Notes: a model not told the origin generated them from the letters alone. Shown: positions 10,268 to 19,673, counted from the first letter of the stretch. The stretch: DNA of 64,000 bases from an uncultured Exiguobacterium sp. (GCA_913775715.1 CAJYMC010000007.1:1612001-1676000); one strand, 5' to 3'. Made by a program: numbers and translations.

Positions 10268-12091
10268 TTAATCTTCGTCCATGGATAGAACGGACATGAA
10301 GGCTTCTTGCGGTACCTCTACTGAGCCTACCATCTTCATGCGTTTCTTACCTTCTTTTTGCTTCTCGAGAAGCTTCCGTTTCCGAGAGATATCTCCCCCA
10401 TAACATTTCGCGAGAACGTTCTTCCGTAATGCCTTGATCGTCGAACGAGCGACAATCTTCGTTCCAACAGCAGCCTGAATCGGCACTTCGAACTGCATCC
10501 GCGGAATCAGTTCTTTCAACTTATCAACGATGACTTTCCCGCGTTCGTACGCGAAGTCACGGTGAACGATGAAGCTGAGCGCATCAACATTCTCATTGTT
10601 GAGCAGGATGTCCATCTTGACGAGACGCGACTGTTGATAGCCGATCAACTCATAATCAAGTGACGCATATCCTTTCGTACTTGATTTCAACTGATCGAAG
10701 AAGTCGTAGACGATCTCAGATAACGGCAATTCGTACGTGATTTTGACACGTGTCGTATCGATATATTGCATGTCAACGAATGTCCCACGCTTCTTCTGGC
10801 ACAATTCCATGATCGCACCAACGTAATCATTTGGTGTCATGACAGCAGCCTTAACGAACGGCTCTTCGATGAACTCGACTTTTTGCTGATCCGGCATCTT
10901 CGATGGGTTATCGACGTGCAAGACTTCACCCGCTGTCGTCGTCACGTGATAGATAACCGATGGTGCCGTCGTGATCATATCGATGTTGAACTCACGTTCG
11001 ATCCGCTCCTGGATGATTTCCATGTGGAGCATCCCGAGGAATCCACAACGGAATCCGAATCCGAGTGCTTGTGATGTCTCTGGTTCGAATTCGAGCGCCG
11101 CGTCACTGAGTTGTAGTTTTTCAAGCGCTTCTCGTAAATCGTTGTACTTTGCAGCATCGATTGGATAGAGTCCACAGTACACCATCGGATTCATCTTCCG
11201 GTATCCTGGCAGTGCTTCAGCTGCTGGCTGTTTCGCAAGCGTGATCGTATCCCCGACACGTACATCGCCGACCGTTTTGATCGACGCAGACAACGTTCCA
11301 ACATCACCGACCGTCAATTCTTGCTGACGTAATGGTTTTGGTGTCGCAACGGCAAGCTCCAGAACCTCAAAGTCCTTACCTGTCGACATCATCCGGATCT
11401 TATCGCCAACCTTAACTGTTCCGTTAACGACTCGAATCGATGCAACGACACCACGATAAGCATCATAGTAAGAGTCGAAGATCAATGCTTCGAGTGGTGC
11501 AGACGGATCACCCGTCGGCGCTGGTACTTTCTCGACGATTTGCTCCAAAATTTCTTCAATCCCGATTCCGGCTTTCGCGGATGTCGGAACGGCTTCCGAC
11601 GCATCGAGTCCGATGACATCTTCGATTTCTTGACGGACGCGTTCGACGTCTGCAGAAGGCAAATCGATTTTGTTGATGATTGGAAGGATTTCGAGATCGT
11701 TGTCGAGTGCTAAGTAAACGTTCGCAAGCGTCTGCGCTTCGATTCCTTGCGCCGCATCGACGACGAGGACAGCCCCTTCACAAGCTGCAAGTGAACGTGA
11801 GACTTCATACGTGAAGTCGACGTGTCCAGGTGTATCAATGAGGTGAAGAATGTAGTCTTCCCCATCTTTTGCTGTATACTTCAATTGAACAGCATTGAGT
11901 TTAATCGTGATGCCACGCTCACGTTCGAGCTCCATGGCATCTAGTGTCTGGTCTTTCATTTCGCGCGATGTCAGCGCGCCAGTTTTTTCTAAAATCCGGT
12001 CAGCGAGTGTCGACTTCCCGTGATCGATATGGGCAATGATCGAGAAGTTACGAATACTCTTCTGCCGCTTTAAACGGTCTTCATTCGTCAT
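10268..12091 (-). CDS. lepA: Elongation factor 4 (LepA)
   Basis: Translational GTPase that acts on stalled or mis-translocated ribosomes. The GTPase signatures are [13 protein letters not shown] (G1), [12 protein letters not shown] (G3) and INKIDLP (G4), followed by EF-G-like domains and the LepA-specific C-terminal domain ([20 protein letters not shown]). I chose the ATG at 12091 ([10 protein letters not shown]). A GTG at 12103 four codons upstream is nearly as good, since two overlapping AAGG sites precede it. It is divergent from rpsT, as in many Bacilli. Confidence 0.95.
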   Translation of the reverse strand: MTNEDRLKRQKSIRNFSIIAHIDHGKSTLADRILEKTGALTSREMKDQTLDAMELERERGITIKLNAVQLKYTAKDGEDYILHLIDTPGHVDFTYEVSRSLAACEGAVLVVDAAQGIEAQTLANVYLALDNDLEILPIINKIDLPSADVERVRQEIEDVIGLDASEAVPTSAKAGIGIEEILEQIVEKVPAPTGDPSAPLEALIFDSYYDAYRGVVASIRVVNGTVKVGDKIRMMSTGKDFEVLELAVATPKPLRQQELTVGDVGTLSASIKTVGDVRVGDTITLAKQPAAEALPGYRKMNPMVYCGLYPIDAAKYNDLREALEKLQLSDAALEFEPETSQALGFGFRCGFLGMLHMEIIQERIEREFNIDMITTAPSVIYHVTTTAGEVLHVDNPSKMPDQQKVEFIEEPFVKAAVMTPNDYVGAIMELCQKKRGTFVDMQYIDTTRVKITYELPLSEIVYDFFDQLKSSTKGYASLDYELIGYQQSRLVKMDILLNNENVDALSFIVHRDFAYERGKVIVDKLKELIPRMQFEVPIQAAVGTKIVARSTIKALRKNVLAKCYGGDISRKRKLLEKQKEGKKRMKMVGSVEVPQEAFMSVLSMDED

Positions 12092-12216
12092 GTTTAGAGT
12101 CACCTTACCTTATTTTCAAACGTACATACGGTTCATTATACCAAAAAGCGCTTCACTGTACTATCTCGTTTTGTTTTACCCGAAAAACAAAATGTGAAGA
12201 TTCCCTAGACGTCGTA

Positions 12217-12245
12217 TTGCTTTTAAGAAAAACGTTTGCTACAAT
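12217..12245 (+). promoter_or_regulatory. rpsT promoter
   Basis: TTGCTT (12217-12222), 17-bp spacer, TACAAT (12240-12245), about 80 nt upstream of the rpsT start. That leaves a leader in which autogenous control by S20 is possible but not shown. Confidence 0.65.
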
Positions 12246-12323
12246 TGTGTTTGTTCTGTTGAACGATAACTGCAGATATGCGAATATAAATCTCGAATGA
12301 GTTTTATTGGAGGTGAATCATCC

Positions 12324-12584
12324 ATGGCTAACATTAAATCAGCAATCAAACGCGTTAAAACAGCTGAAAAACGCCGCGTCGCTAACGTACAACGTAAATC
12401 GGCAATGCGTTCAGCGATTAAAGCAGTCGAAACTTTCGCAGCTGAAGGTAACAAAGACCAAGCGGTCCTTGCTTTCGCTACAGCTTCTAAAAAAATCGAC
12501 AAAGCTGCTGCTAAAGGTCTCATCCACAGCAACAAAGCTGGTCGTGACAAATCACGTCTCGCTAAACTCGTAAACGCACTTTAA
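12324..12584 (+). CDS. rpsT: 30S ribosomal protein S20
   Basis: Primary binding protein of the 16S rRNA 5' domain. The 86-residue, strongly basic, helical protein begins [18 protein letters not shown] and ends [10 protein letters not shown]. The ATG at 12324 follows GGAGGTG by 8 nt. An upstream in-frame extension of nine codons has no binding site. It is a monocistronic unit with its own promoter and terminator, divergent from lepA. Confidence 0.97.
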   Translation: MANIKSAIKRVKTAEKRRVANVQRKSAMRSAIKAVETFAAEGNKDQAVLAFATASKKIDKAAAKGLIHSNKAGRDKSRLAKLVNAL

Positions 12585-12610
12585 TTCTTTCCGAAGAATA
12601 CGGTGATGGG

Positions 12611-12645
12611 TCGCCACTAGGAGGGTTCTCCAGTGGCGATTTTTT
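12611..12645 (+). terminator. rpsT terminator
   Basis: TCGCCACT...AGTGGCGA stem with an inner GGAG/CTCC pairing and a run of six T. Confidence 0.9.
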
Positions 12646-12655
12646 ATATGATCTG

Positions 12656-12704
12656 AAATGGCGGACGAAGGACTCGTGTGAAACGATTCCTTCGTCCGCC
12701 ATTT
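12656..12704 (-). terminator. Hairpin after the GNAT gene
   Basis: Perfect 17-bp stem (12656-12672 with 12688-12704; core GGCGGACGAAGGA) with a 15-nt loop, directly after the acetyltransferase stop. The tail is only ATTTC, so it is a terminator of moderate strength. Confidence 0.65.
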
Positions 12705-12710
12705 ATTGTC

Positions 12711-13151
12711 TTACTTGTCGTCTAGACGGTCGATCATGACATAGTGAAGACCGATCCCTTCAATGAGGAACGGTTCTCCAACACGTTCCAGTCCGAGGCG
12801 CTCATAAAAAGGAAGTGCCGTGACGCGGGCGTTACACCACCATGCTGTCACTTGTCGTTCTTTCAATAGACGACGGGCTTCTTCGATCAGCGCCCGACCA
12901 TACCCTTCACCACGCACATCTTCACTCGACGCCATACCACGAAGCTGGTACGTCGCTCCTGGCGCTTGTGCATGCGATTGTTCCGAGAAACTACCGATTG
13001 CGACGATTTGTTGTGCTTTTATCCCGCCGAGATGAAACGTCGATGGCAAGGCATCGTCTGGATAAACACATGCTTCACGTGGTTGATGCGGACGTAACAC
13101 ATCATGCCGTAATGGGATGACCTCTTCTGCTGTAATGATCTGGACTTCCAT
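12711..13151 (-). CDS. GNAT family N-acetyltransferase
   Basis: Single-domain acetyl-CoA-dependent acetyltransferase of about 146 residues; the substrate is unknown. The acetyl-CoA loop is visible as QLRGMASSEDVRGEGYGRAL (motif A, with RGEGYG standing for the usual Q/RxxGxG), followed by LIEEARRLLKER and the C-terminal NARVTALPFYERLGL. The N-terminus LRHDVLRPHQP resembles the group of small bacterial GNATs related to ElaA. Three consecutive ATG codons follow AGGAGGCAA; the third (13151) has the best spacing. It is 10 bp downstream of holA and probably co-transcribed. Confidence 0.8.
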   Translation of the reverse strand: MEVQIITAEEVIPLRHDVLRPHQPREACVYPDDALPSTFHLGGIKAQQIVAIGSFSEQSHAQAPGATYQLRGMASSEDVRGEGYGRALIEEARRLLKERQVTAWWCNARVTALPFYERLGLERVGEPFLIEGIGLHYVMIDRLDDK

Positions 13152-13167
13152 CATCATTTGCCTCCTC

Positions 13168-14169
13168 TTATAGCGTCGCTAAGCGAACGATCAACGCATC
13201 GAATAGAATCTTCTTATCACCGCGCCCTGTCTTCATACCTTCATCTGTCGTCGTGATGGCGATGAGTGCTTGCTCGAGCTGCGCGAACGTAAACCGTTTG
13301 GCAGACTGTAAGGCCAATTTGATCGCATACGGATGAGCTCCGACTTTTGATGCGATTTGTCGTTCTCCGTATCCTTGTTCTGCTAATCGTTTCGATAACA
13401 GCATCATCCGGTATTGACGTGCCATCAGTCCAAGAAGGGCTAACACTTCTTGTCCTTGTTTTTCAAGGTCGCGAATCAAACGAATCGCCGGTTCGAGTTG
13501 ACGCTTCATCAAGTAGTCCGTTAATTGAAAGACGTTGTCCTCTAATGTCCGCGGAACAAGCAAATCGACATCCTCGATTTCGATCGTCGGGCGATCCCCT
13601 GCAAACAACATCAACTTCTCAAGTTCATGGGCTAATGTTCCCCACATCTCAGCAGTCAAGAAAATGAGTCGCTCGATTGCCGGACGTTCCATCTGGTATC
13701 CTTTGTCGTTGACAGCATCCAGAACGAAGCGGAACAACTCTTCGGTCGTCGGTTTTTTTGCTTCCAGTACCGTCGCGCGCTCCTTCAATCGTTTGACGAC
13801 GGTTTTTCGTTCATCGAGCTTTTCTGCTTCGACGATCAAGACAACCACCGCGTAGTCTGCCGGTTGTAGGATATAATCTGCTAACCGTTCGAGATTATGT
13901 TGTTTTTTATCTTTCGCTCCTGTCAGAAACGTTGCAGGTTTTGCAACGACGACACGGTAGTCGCTTAAAAAGGGTACCGTCTCCGCTTCATCGAGTACCG
14001 CATCAAGCGGTTGGTCGTTCAAATCGATTTTCATATAATCAAAGCGTTCTCCGTCCGGAAGAGCCGCTTTTACGATTTCACGTTCCCATTCTTCTAACAA
14101 GTGTCGTTCTGTTCCATATAATAAGTATAAATTCGCTAATTTTCCGTTGACGAGCCAAGGAGTTTTCAT
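13168..14169 (-). CDS. holA: DNA polymerase III subunit delta
   Basis: Clamp-loader wrench subunit (YqeN of B. subtilis) that opens the beta sliding clamp. About 333 residues starting MKTPWLVNGKLANLYLLYGT, with YLLYGTERHLLEEW as the typical delta N-terminal strand-helix. Further conserved segments are AETVPFLSDYRVVV and, in the C-terminal collar domain, VFQLTDYLMKRQ and LGLMARQYRMML. Start chosen at the ATG 5 nt after GGTGG; a preceding ATG (14172) and GTGs up to 14181 are also in frame. Gene order holA-yqzM-comEC matches B. subtilis. Confidence 0.9.
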   Translation of the reverse strand: MKTPWLVNGKLANLYLLYGTERHLLEEWEREIVKAALPDGERFDYMKIDLNDQPLDAVLDEAETVPFLSDYRVVVAKPATFLTGAKDKKQHNLERLADYILQPADYAVVVLIVEAEKLDERKTVVKRLKERATVLEAKKPTTEELFRFVLDAVNDKGYQMERPAIERLIFLTAEMWGTLAHELEKLMLFAGDRPTIEIEDVDLLVPRTLEDNVFQLTDYLMKRQLEPAIRLIRDLEKQGQEVLALLGLMARQYRMMLLSKRLAEQGYGERQIASKVGAHPYAIKLALQSAKRFTFAQLEQALIAITTTDEGMKTGRGDKKILFDALIVRLATL

Positions 14170-14269
14170 CATTCCCACCACATTTCACAGTTTGTTCTTA
14201 ACTTCATCATAGATAATCCTCTTTTATTCCGCTATACTAGAAGCGGAATCTATTAAGGGGGAATGCAGC

Positions 14270-14431
14270 ATGGCACATTCAGTACGCCCACCAAGTGAAA
14301 ACGCGTTCGAGAACGATATTCAATCAAAACGCAACGATGCGCTCGACTCTGCCGTTGGTTTTGGTGCATCATTCGGCTTCTTCGCAGTCTTGTTCATCAT
14401 CGGTGTCGCAATTAAGTTCTTAAGTCTATAA
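14270..14431 (+). CDS. yqzM: YqzM family small membrane protein
   Basis: A 53-residue protein: MAHSVRPPSENAFENDIQSK, then RNDALDSAVGFGASFGFF and AVLFIIGVAIKFLSL. The core FENDIQSKRNDALDSAVGF and one C-terminal membrane helix match YqzM, which sits at the same place between holA and the comE genes in B. subtilis. The function is unknown. AAGGGGGAA lies 8 nt upstream of the ATG and a TATACT -10 box is at 14233-14238 without a clear -35. It opposes holA and comEC and shares a terminator with comEC. Confidence 0.8.
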   Translation: MAHSVRPPSENAFENDIQSKRNDALDSAVGFGASFGFFAVLFIIGVAIKFLSL

Positions 14432-14437
14432 TCAGTA

Positions 14438-14468
14438 AAACAGCAACCTTGGGGGGTTGCTGTTTTTT
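14438..14468. terminator. Bidirectional terminator between yqzM and comEC
   Basis: AAACAGCAACC...GGTTGCTGTTT stem ending in seven T on the plus strand and an A-rich (T on minus) flank on the other side. Confidence 0.88.
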
Positions 14469-16630
14469 TATTTTATCATAGGTTCACAGCCCGCTGAAGA
14501 ACAAGTTACACTCCCGTCCTCATCCGTTCGAAAGACGATCCGATCTGTCCCGATCCGCTCAAGCACGTCCGGATGCGGATGCCCGTATCGATTTTTTCGT
14601 CCGACTGACAAGATGACAATCTTCGGATTCGTCTTCCGCAAGAGTTCTTCACCGGTCGACGTGTTCGAACCATGATGACCTGCTTTTAGAATATCGATCG
14701 GACCAATCGTTAACTCGTCCTCGATCGCTAGTCCAGCGTCACCCGTCAATAAAACACGTTGCTTGGCGATCTGTGCAAGTAATATGATAGATCGATCGTT
14801 CTCTTCTTCTTTTCTTTCAGTCGGAGCAAGCACTTGCAACCAAGGACGAATCGTTTGCCCCTTTTGAACGAACTCGACACGCGTCCCAGTTGCTTCGATC
14901 GAACGAATCAAAGCGTTTCGCTTCTCATCCGTGTTGTCATACGCACCTAAATAAATGGTTTTCACGCGAACTTGACGCAGCAATCCTAGCAGTCCACCGA
15001 CGTGATCATGATCAGCATGCGTCACGATGAGACCGTCGATTTCTGCTTCTCCTCGTGTGAATAAAAAGGGCGCTACGATATGACTACCCGGATCAAACGG
15101 ACGGAGTAGTGGATGCGTCGTTTGCTGATAAACGCCACCCGTATCCACGACGAACGTCTCTCCTGCTTTCTCAAGCACGACACTATCCCCTTGTCCGACG
15201 TCTAAAAACGTGATTTGATCAGGTGCGCTCCATTCCGTGTAGCCCCATGCCACAAGTAAAAGGATCAACGGGAGGACATGCCCCCACCATCTCCGCTCAG
15301 CAATGAACCAAGCCACGACTGTTCCGACAACGACAATCGTCAAGACAACTGGAGAAAATACCGGAACGGCCACCATCGCTAACGGCAGATGTTCCGCTAG
15401 CTGTAATGCTTGATCCATCCATTGAATCAGATATTGATGTACGATCTGAAACGTCGAACTGAGCGGTACAAATGGAAGCGTCGCCAGGAGGAAAGATCCC
15501 GGCAGAATCACCCACTCAATCCAGCTACCAATTAATAAATTCAACAACGGAGACCAGATTGAAACCGTTGTTTGTTCAATCCCCTGTAAAAACAAAAGGG
15601 TTCCGAATTGTGCCCACGCACTGATAAGCAGCCAGTTCCAAGGACGACGAATCGAACCTATCAGTCGTCTCGACAGCACAAGAAACAGCGTCAGTCCGAC
15701 CGTCAATTGAAATCCGATATCGTAAATGACAGTTGGTTGAATCGCTAATTGAAAAGCTGCAACCCCCGCAATGACCTCCACCGGATCTAACGGTTTGTTG
15801 AAACGACGACCAAGCAGCAGGATTATCGCGACGAGCACAGCTCGCGTGACCGGTGGACTCCACTCCGTCAACCATCCGTAAATCGGCAGTAAGATCAGAA
15901 CGATATCAAGTCGTTTTTCTTTTGTCATTCTGATTTTTCGTAAGACGTACAGCAGACCAACTACTAAAAAAGCAATATGTGATCCTGAGATGACGATCGC
16001 ATGTAATAAGCCAAATTTCTTAAACCGCTCAAGCGTCACTTGATCCATTAATCGATCCTCACCAAACACAAGCGCTTCGACGTAAAATGCTTGCTTTTGT
16101 GGTAACAATTCTTCTATCCGTTTCAACCATGCTTCACGTACCCGTCTTCCTTCTGCCGCATATCCAGGTGTCGGATGACAGGAATCAAATGAACGAACTT
16201 CCCACTTTCCGGCGTAACGATGTGTATGCATGAATTGCAGTTCGTCAAAACCTCCCGTATTCGATTGTTGACGGATGTCGAGTGGTTCAGTAGTGACGCG
16301 ACAAGCGTATCCGATTCGTTCGTATCCCGTCTCTTCTTCCGTAATCGTTGCCGTCAATAAAACCGATTGACCGTTACTCTCTGCCTCATAACGAATACGA
16401 TCCCCATTACGCTTTCCTGATAAGATGTCAACAGACGAGACGTCATGCGGTTCAGGTGACAGATGGCCCGTTCCGATGAATAGACAACTCAGAATGAACA
16501 AAAAGAAAAGACGACCGATTGAAAAAGACCATGACTTCATGACAGCGAAGAGCATCAGGAACACTAACCACCAGATCGATTCTTTAATAGCAACGATGAG
16601 TAAGAGGACGAACAACACATGAAGTGGCAT
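14468..16630 (-). CDS. comEC: DNA uptake channel protein ComEC/Rec2
   Basis: Polytopic membrane protein forming the inner-membrane channel for transforming DNA. The 720 residues start with two hydrophobic segments and an external domain (residues about 60-180). The ComEC competence domain follows with many membrane helices (HAIVISGSHIAFLVVGLLYV). The C-terminal metallo-beta-lactamase domain carries FLDVGQGDSVVLE, VVDTGG and the zinc motif VTHADHDHVGG. Its ATG overlaps the comEA stop (TGATG), so translation is coupled. ComEB, which lies between comEA and comEC in B. subtilis, is absent here. Confidence 0.93.
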   Translation of the reverse strand: MPLHVLFVLLLIVAIKESIWWLVFLMLFAVMKSWSFSIGRLFFLFILSCLFIGTGHLSPEPHDVSSVDILSGKRNGDRIRYEAESNGQSVLLTATITEEETGYERIGYACRVTTEPLDIRQQSNTGGFDELQFMHTHRYAGKWEVRSFDSCHPTPGYAAEGRRVREAWLKRIEELLPQKQAFYVEALVFGEDRLMDQVTLERFKKFGLLHAIVISGSHIAFLVVGLLYVLRKIRMTKEKRLDIVLILLPIYGWLTEWSPPVTRAVLVAIILLLGRRFNKPLDPVEVIAGVAAFQLAIQPTVIYDIGFQLTVGLTLFLVLSRRLIGSIRRPWNWLLISAWAQFGTLLFLQGIEQTTVSIWSPLLNLLIGSWIEWVILPGSFLLATLPFVPLSSTFQIVHQYLIQWMDQALQLAEHLPLAMVAVPVFSPVVLTIVVVGTVVAWFIAERRWWGHVLPLILLLVAWGYTEWSAPDQITFLDVGQGDSVVLEKAGETFVVDTGGVYQQTTHPLLRPFDPGSHIVAPFLFTRGEAEIDGLIVTHADHDHVGGLLGLLRQVRVKTIYLGAYDNTDEKRNALIRSIEATGTRVEFVQKGQTIRPWLQVLAPTERKEEENDRSIILLAQIAKQRVLLTGDAGLAIEDELTIGPIDILKAGHHGSNTSTGEELLRKTNPKIVILSVGRKNRYGHPHPDVLERIGTDRIVFRTDEDGSVTCSSAGCEPMIK

Positions 16631-17238
16631 CAGTAGACGATCAGGTAGGATTTAAGCGATTCTAACGTCTTTTCCCCAAAGCCCTTTACGTCTCCGAGTG
16701 ATTCATACGTCGCAAATCCTCCCTTCTCCTCACGATAGTTCAAGATCGCTTCTGCTTTTGCAGGACCGATTCCCGGAACCTCCATCAACTGTTCTGCCGT
16801 TGCCGCATTGAGGTCAATCAATCCTTTCGGTATCTCTGCTTTTGAGCGTTTCGTTGGTTTCGACTGATCTTTCGTCTTTTTTACCGGCACTATGACCTCC
16901 TGTCCATCAATAAGGCGTGCCGCGAGATTCATTTGTCGAATGTCGGCTTTCATAGTCGTCTTTGCTTTTTCGATGGCGTCTTTCACTCGATCACCGAGGT
17001 GGAATTGATAGGGTCCAGGTGCTTCTACCGCCCCTTTCACATCGACCATGATGAGTTTGTCACGAATCGAGGTATCCTTTTCTGCTGGCTCTGCTTTTGC
17101 CTCTTGTTGTTTATCCGTTAAGGACGGTTGATCTACCATCGCTTCATTCGAACAAGAGGGTAATGGTACGAACAATAAAATGATGAGTAGCAGGACGACG
17201 ACGAGACCCGCAATCTGTTGCAAGCGTGGAACGGTCAA
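16630..17238 (-). CDS. comEA: Competence DNA receptor ComEA
   Basis: Membrane-anchored double-stranded DNA receptor for transformation. The 202 residues have an N-terminal anchor (VVLLLIILLFVPLP), a variable charged linker and an SLBB-type segment (IMVDVKGAVEAPGPYQFHLG). At the C-terminus are two helix-hairpin-helix motifs (LIDLNAATAEQLMEVPGIGP and YESLGDVKGFGEKTLESL). The start codon is TTG at 17238, 8 nt after AAAAGGAGG. Promoter not resolved. First confirmed gene of the comEA-comEC pair; a short unexplained ORF lies just upstream. Confidence 0.92.
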   Translation of the reverse strand: MTVPRLQQIAGLVVVLLLIILLFVPLPSCSNEAMVDQPSLTDKQQEAKAEPAEKDTSIRDKLIMVDVKGAVEAPGPYQFHLGDRVKDAIEKAKTTMKADIRQMNLAARLIDGQEVIVPVKKTKDQSKPTKRSKAEIPKGLIDLNAATAEQLMEVPGIGPAKAEAILNYREEKGGFATYESLGDVKGFGEKTLESLKSYLIVY

Positions 17239-17256
17239 GACGAATCCCTCCTTTTC

Positions 17257-17388
17257 CTACGACTCTAACAGGTCGTTACGGACTTCAGGAAACGAAGGAA
17301 TACGCACTAACCACTCTTTTACAACACGATACGGTGTGTTATGTCGGATGAAGGTCATATCATCCATACCGTTACTTTGAATTAGCAT
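17257..17388 (-). CDS. Possible small ORF upstream of comEA, unrecognised
   Basis: A 43-codon open frame (ATG at 17388; internal ATGs at 17367 and 17358) ending 18 nt before the comEA start in the same direction. The product includes FIRHNTPYRVVKEWLVRIPS and ends FPEVRNDLLES, a mixed, soluble-looking sequence with no membrane segment. None of its possible starts has a good ribosome binding site, which argues against it. No family recognised. It could be a leader peptide, a gene remnant or chance. Confidence 0.25.
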   Translation of the reverse strand: MLIQSNGMDDMTFIRHNTPYRVVKEWLVRIPSFPEVRNDLLES

Positions 17389-17400
17389 CTGTTTGACGAA

Positions 17401-17457
17401 CAAAAAATCCGTCTCCTTCAAGCAACACGAACGTGTATCGCTTAAAGAAGACGGATG
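17401..17457 (-). terminator. Terminator of the yqeG-yqeM operon
   Basis: Long hairpin ATCCGTCT-CCTT-CAAGC with GCTTAAAGAAGACGGAT, followed on the minus strand by TTTTTTG. It sits right after the yqeM stop. Confidence 0.8.
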
Positions 17458-17466
17458 AGATCACTT

Positions 17467-18195
17467 TTACATTTTTTCAGCAACGAAGAAAATCCGCTCG
17501 GCTGTCTCAGAAGGAGCATCCGGTCCAAAATCGCCTGTGACCGCGAGAACCCGGAATCCGGCTTCGCGTAACCATGTCACGTATTGTGCCGGAGGATACG
17601 TCCGCTGATGATGCGTCTCATCGACACGTTCATAACGACCGTCCTCCTCCTCGATGAAGAATGTCAGTTCATGGACAACCGAGAGAGGCGTCTCCCCTGG
17701 ATCCGCGAACCAGATATACGAACTTTGCTCCGCATGTGTCGCGTACGTCTTTCCATTGAACAACGTTTCCATCTTGTAAGGAGAGTGTGTATCAAACAAG
17801 AGACGTCCACCCTCTTTGAGGATTGCTGCTACATGTGTAAACGTCTGTTTGACATCCTCTTCCGTCCGAAGATAGTTCAAGGAGTCGCATAAGATCGTCA
17901 CGGCATCGACAGGTGTCGGCAATTCGATTTCGCGCATGTCTTGCGCCCAGAATTGAATACGTAATCCCTCTTCCATCGCTTTTTCCTGCGCGACTTCGAG
18001 CATCTCTTCCGATAAATCAATCCCGAGCATCTCATAGTGTGCCGCTAATGCAAGCGTCGCCGTACCTGTTCCACATCCGATATCAGCAATCGTACTTCCA
18101 GTCGGAACGTATGCTTTGACCCAGTCGACCCATTGATCGTACGGGACGTCTTGCATCAATTCATCATAGATGTAGGCGAACTGTTCGTATGCCAT
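17467..18195 (-). CDS. yqeM: Class I SAM-dependent methyltransferase YqeM
   Basis: Probable small-molecule or RNA methyltransferase of unknown substrate. The 242 residues begin MAYEQFAYIYDELMQDVPYD, with SAM motif I ADIGCGTGTATLALA near residue 39, LGIDLSEEMLEVA as motif II and FWAQDMREIEL as motif III. The order rsfS-yqeM and the YDELMQDVPYDQW start match YqeM of Bacilli. The ATG overlaps the rsfS stop (TAATG). Last gene of the operon. Confidence 0.85.
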   Translation of the reverse strand: MAYEQFAYIYDELMQDVPYDQWVDWVKAYVPTGSTIADIGCGTGTATLALAAHYEMLGIDLSEEMLEVAQEKAMEEGLRIQFWAQDMREIELPTPVDAVTILCDSLNYLRTEEDVKQTFTHVAAILKEGGRLLFDTHSPYKMETLFNGKTYATHAEQSSYIWFADPGETPLSVVHELTFFIEEEDGRYERVDETHHQRTYPPAQYVTWLREAGFRVLAVTGDFGPDAPSETAERIFFVAEKM

Positions 18196-18542
18196 TAGTT
18201 GACCTCGACTTCAACCTTTGGAGCGTCTGCCCAGAGTTTTTCGAGGTTGTAGTAATCACGATCGTCACGGTGGAAGACGTGAACGACGACGTTTTCAAGA
18301 TCCGCTAACACCCAACGTGCCGCATCGAATCCTTCGAGACGTTTGATCGGCAGGTTATGTTCGTGCGCGACTTCTTTGAGTTCACGTGCGATTGCCTGTA
18401 CTTGTTTTTCTGAATTCCCTTCACAGATGACGAAGTAGTCGGCAACTGGTGAGATGCTCGACATATTCAGGACGACGATATCTTCAGCGCGTTTATCGTC
18501 GATGGCATTTACGATTAATTGTAGTTCTTGTTCGACTGTCAT
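18195..18542 (-). CDS. rsfS: Ribosomal silencing factor RsfS
   Basis: Binds ribosomal protein L14 and blocks subunit joining when nutrients are scarce. 115 residues with the conserved DUF143 signatures DIVVLNMSSISPVADYFVIC, GFDAARWVLADLENVVVHVF and YYNLEKLWADAP. It is flanked by yqeK (4-nt ATGA overlap) and yqeM, as in Bacillus. Confidence 0.94.
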   Translation of the reverse strand: MTVEQELQLIVNAIDDKRAEDIVVLNMSSISPVADYFVICEGNSEKQVQAIARELKEVAHEHNLPIKRLEGFDAARWVLADLENVVVHVFHRDDRDYYNLEKLWADAPKVEVEVN

Positions 18543-19114
18543 AGGACGGTCCCCTTTCGTTTGGCCGCGACGAAGGCATTATAGGTCTCAATCGTCCGCG
18601 GAAAGATGATGGCTTGTTTTTTACATAAAAAATGAATCGTCTGACTGAGTGTTGCGATGACGGCGTCCGTCAAATCCTGCTCCGCTACTTCACGAAGCGC
18701 TTCGACACCTGGATAACTGCGATTTGGTTCAATCGCATCCGCGACGAAGATGATTTGATCGAGCAATGGCATACCGGGTGCCCCCGTAGTATGATTTGCG
18801 ATCGCTTGATAAATCACGTCTGAATCAAGACCAAGTTCTCGACGGACAAGCTCCGCACCCACTGGCGCATGAAGCAATTCTTCATCGTAATCGAGTAAAA
18901 CACGTTGATTCAATTCAACGGCAATCGAACGCATCTCATTCGTATCGCGGTATTTCGCATAATCATGGAGCATAGCAGCAAGTGCTGCCTCTTCTTCGTT
19001 GACTCCATACTTGAGAGCCAGATGTCGTGCTGTCTCAACGACACCTAATGTATGCACATAGCGTCGCTCAGGCAACGTGTTCTCAATGATTTGACGTGCT
19101 TCTTCAAGGCGCAT
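18539..19114 (-). CDS. yqeK: HD-domain Ap4A hydrolase YqeK
   Basis: Symmetrical diadenosine tetraphosphate hydrolase of the HD superfamily. The iron/metal ligands are seen as RYVHTLGVVETA (first His), AMLHDYAKY (HD) and later YDEELLHAPVGAEL and AIANHTTG. The ATG at 19114 (MRLEEARQIIENTLPERRY) is preferred, with GAGGAG 10 nt upstream, inside the end of nadD. A longer frame to 19159 lacks a binding site. Fixed neighbour of nadD in Bacilli. Confidence 0.9.
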   Translation of the reverse strand: MRLEEARQIIENTLPERRYVHTLGVVETARHLALKYGVNEEEAALAAMLHDYAKYRDTNEMRSIAVELNQRVLLDYDEELLHAPVGAELVRRELGLDSDVIYQAIANHTTGAPGMPLLDQIIFVADAIEPNRSYPGVEALREVAEQDLTDAVIATLSQTIHFLCKKQAIIFPRTIETYNAFVAAKRKGTVL

Positions 19115-19673
19115 ATAGATTCCACTCCTCAATCCGTTGTCGAACGGCTTCCGGTACAAGGTAGCGAATGCTCCGTCCGCGCGCGACCCGTTGCCGGATG
19201 TCCGTCGAAGAAATTTCTAGCAATGGCATATCGACTGCTTTCACACGGGCACCATGCGGAATCAGATACCGACTGCCCGGTCGAGCGACGGCACCAAAAA
19301 CGACTTCCTCGTATAACCGTTCGGCTTGATACCACGTATCTAGACTAACAAGTGAATCCGCACCGATCAGAAACAAAAACTCATGCTCTGGGTACCGGTG
19401 CTTAAGTGCACGAACCGTATCATACGTATAGGAAGGCTCTTTCCGCTCAAACTCGATTGCCGAGACGGAAAAAGCCGGATTCAATGCAATTGCTTCTTCT
19501 ACAAGGCGTAAACGCTTGGTTGCGTCTGTGACTGTACGTTGTTTATGCGGTGGCACATTCGCCGGTAAAAACCAGACCGCATCGAGTTCGAGTTGTTCCT
19601 GCGCTTGTTCGGCAATCAGGAGATGACCGATATGCGGAGGATCGAACGTTCCGCCCATCAGTCCGATTTTCAT
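19104..19673 (-). CDS. nadD: Nicotinate-nucleotide adenylyltransferase
   Basis: Adenylates nicotinate mononucleotide to deamido-NAD in NAD synthesis. The 189-residue nucleotidyltransferase starts MKIGLMGGTFDPPHIGHLLI with the (H/T)xGH motif, has FLPANVPPHKQR for substrate binding and ISSTDIRQRVARGRS near the C-terminus. It overlaps yhbY by 4 nt (ATGA) at its start and yqeK by 11 nt at its end. Confidence 0.95.
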   Translation of the reverse strand: MKIGLMGGTFDPPHIGHLLIAEQAQEQLELDAVWFLPANVPPHKQRTVTDATKRLRLVEEAIALNPAFSVSAIEFERKEPSYTYDTVRALKHRYPEHEFLFLIGADSLVSLDTWYQAERLYEEVVFGAVARPGSRYLIPHGARVKAVDMPLLEISSTDIRQRVARGRSIRYLVPEAVRQRIEEWNLYAP

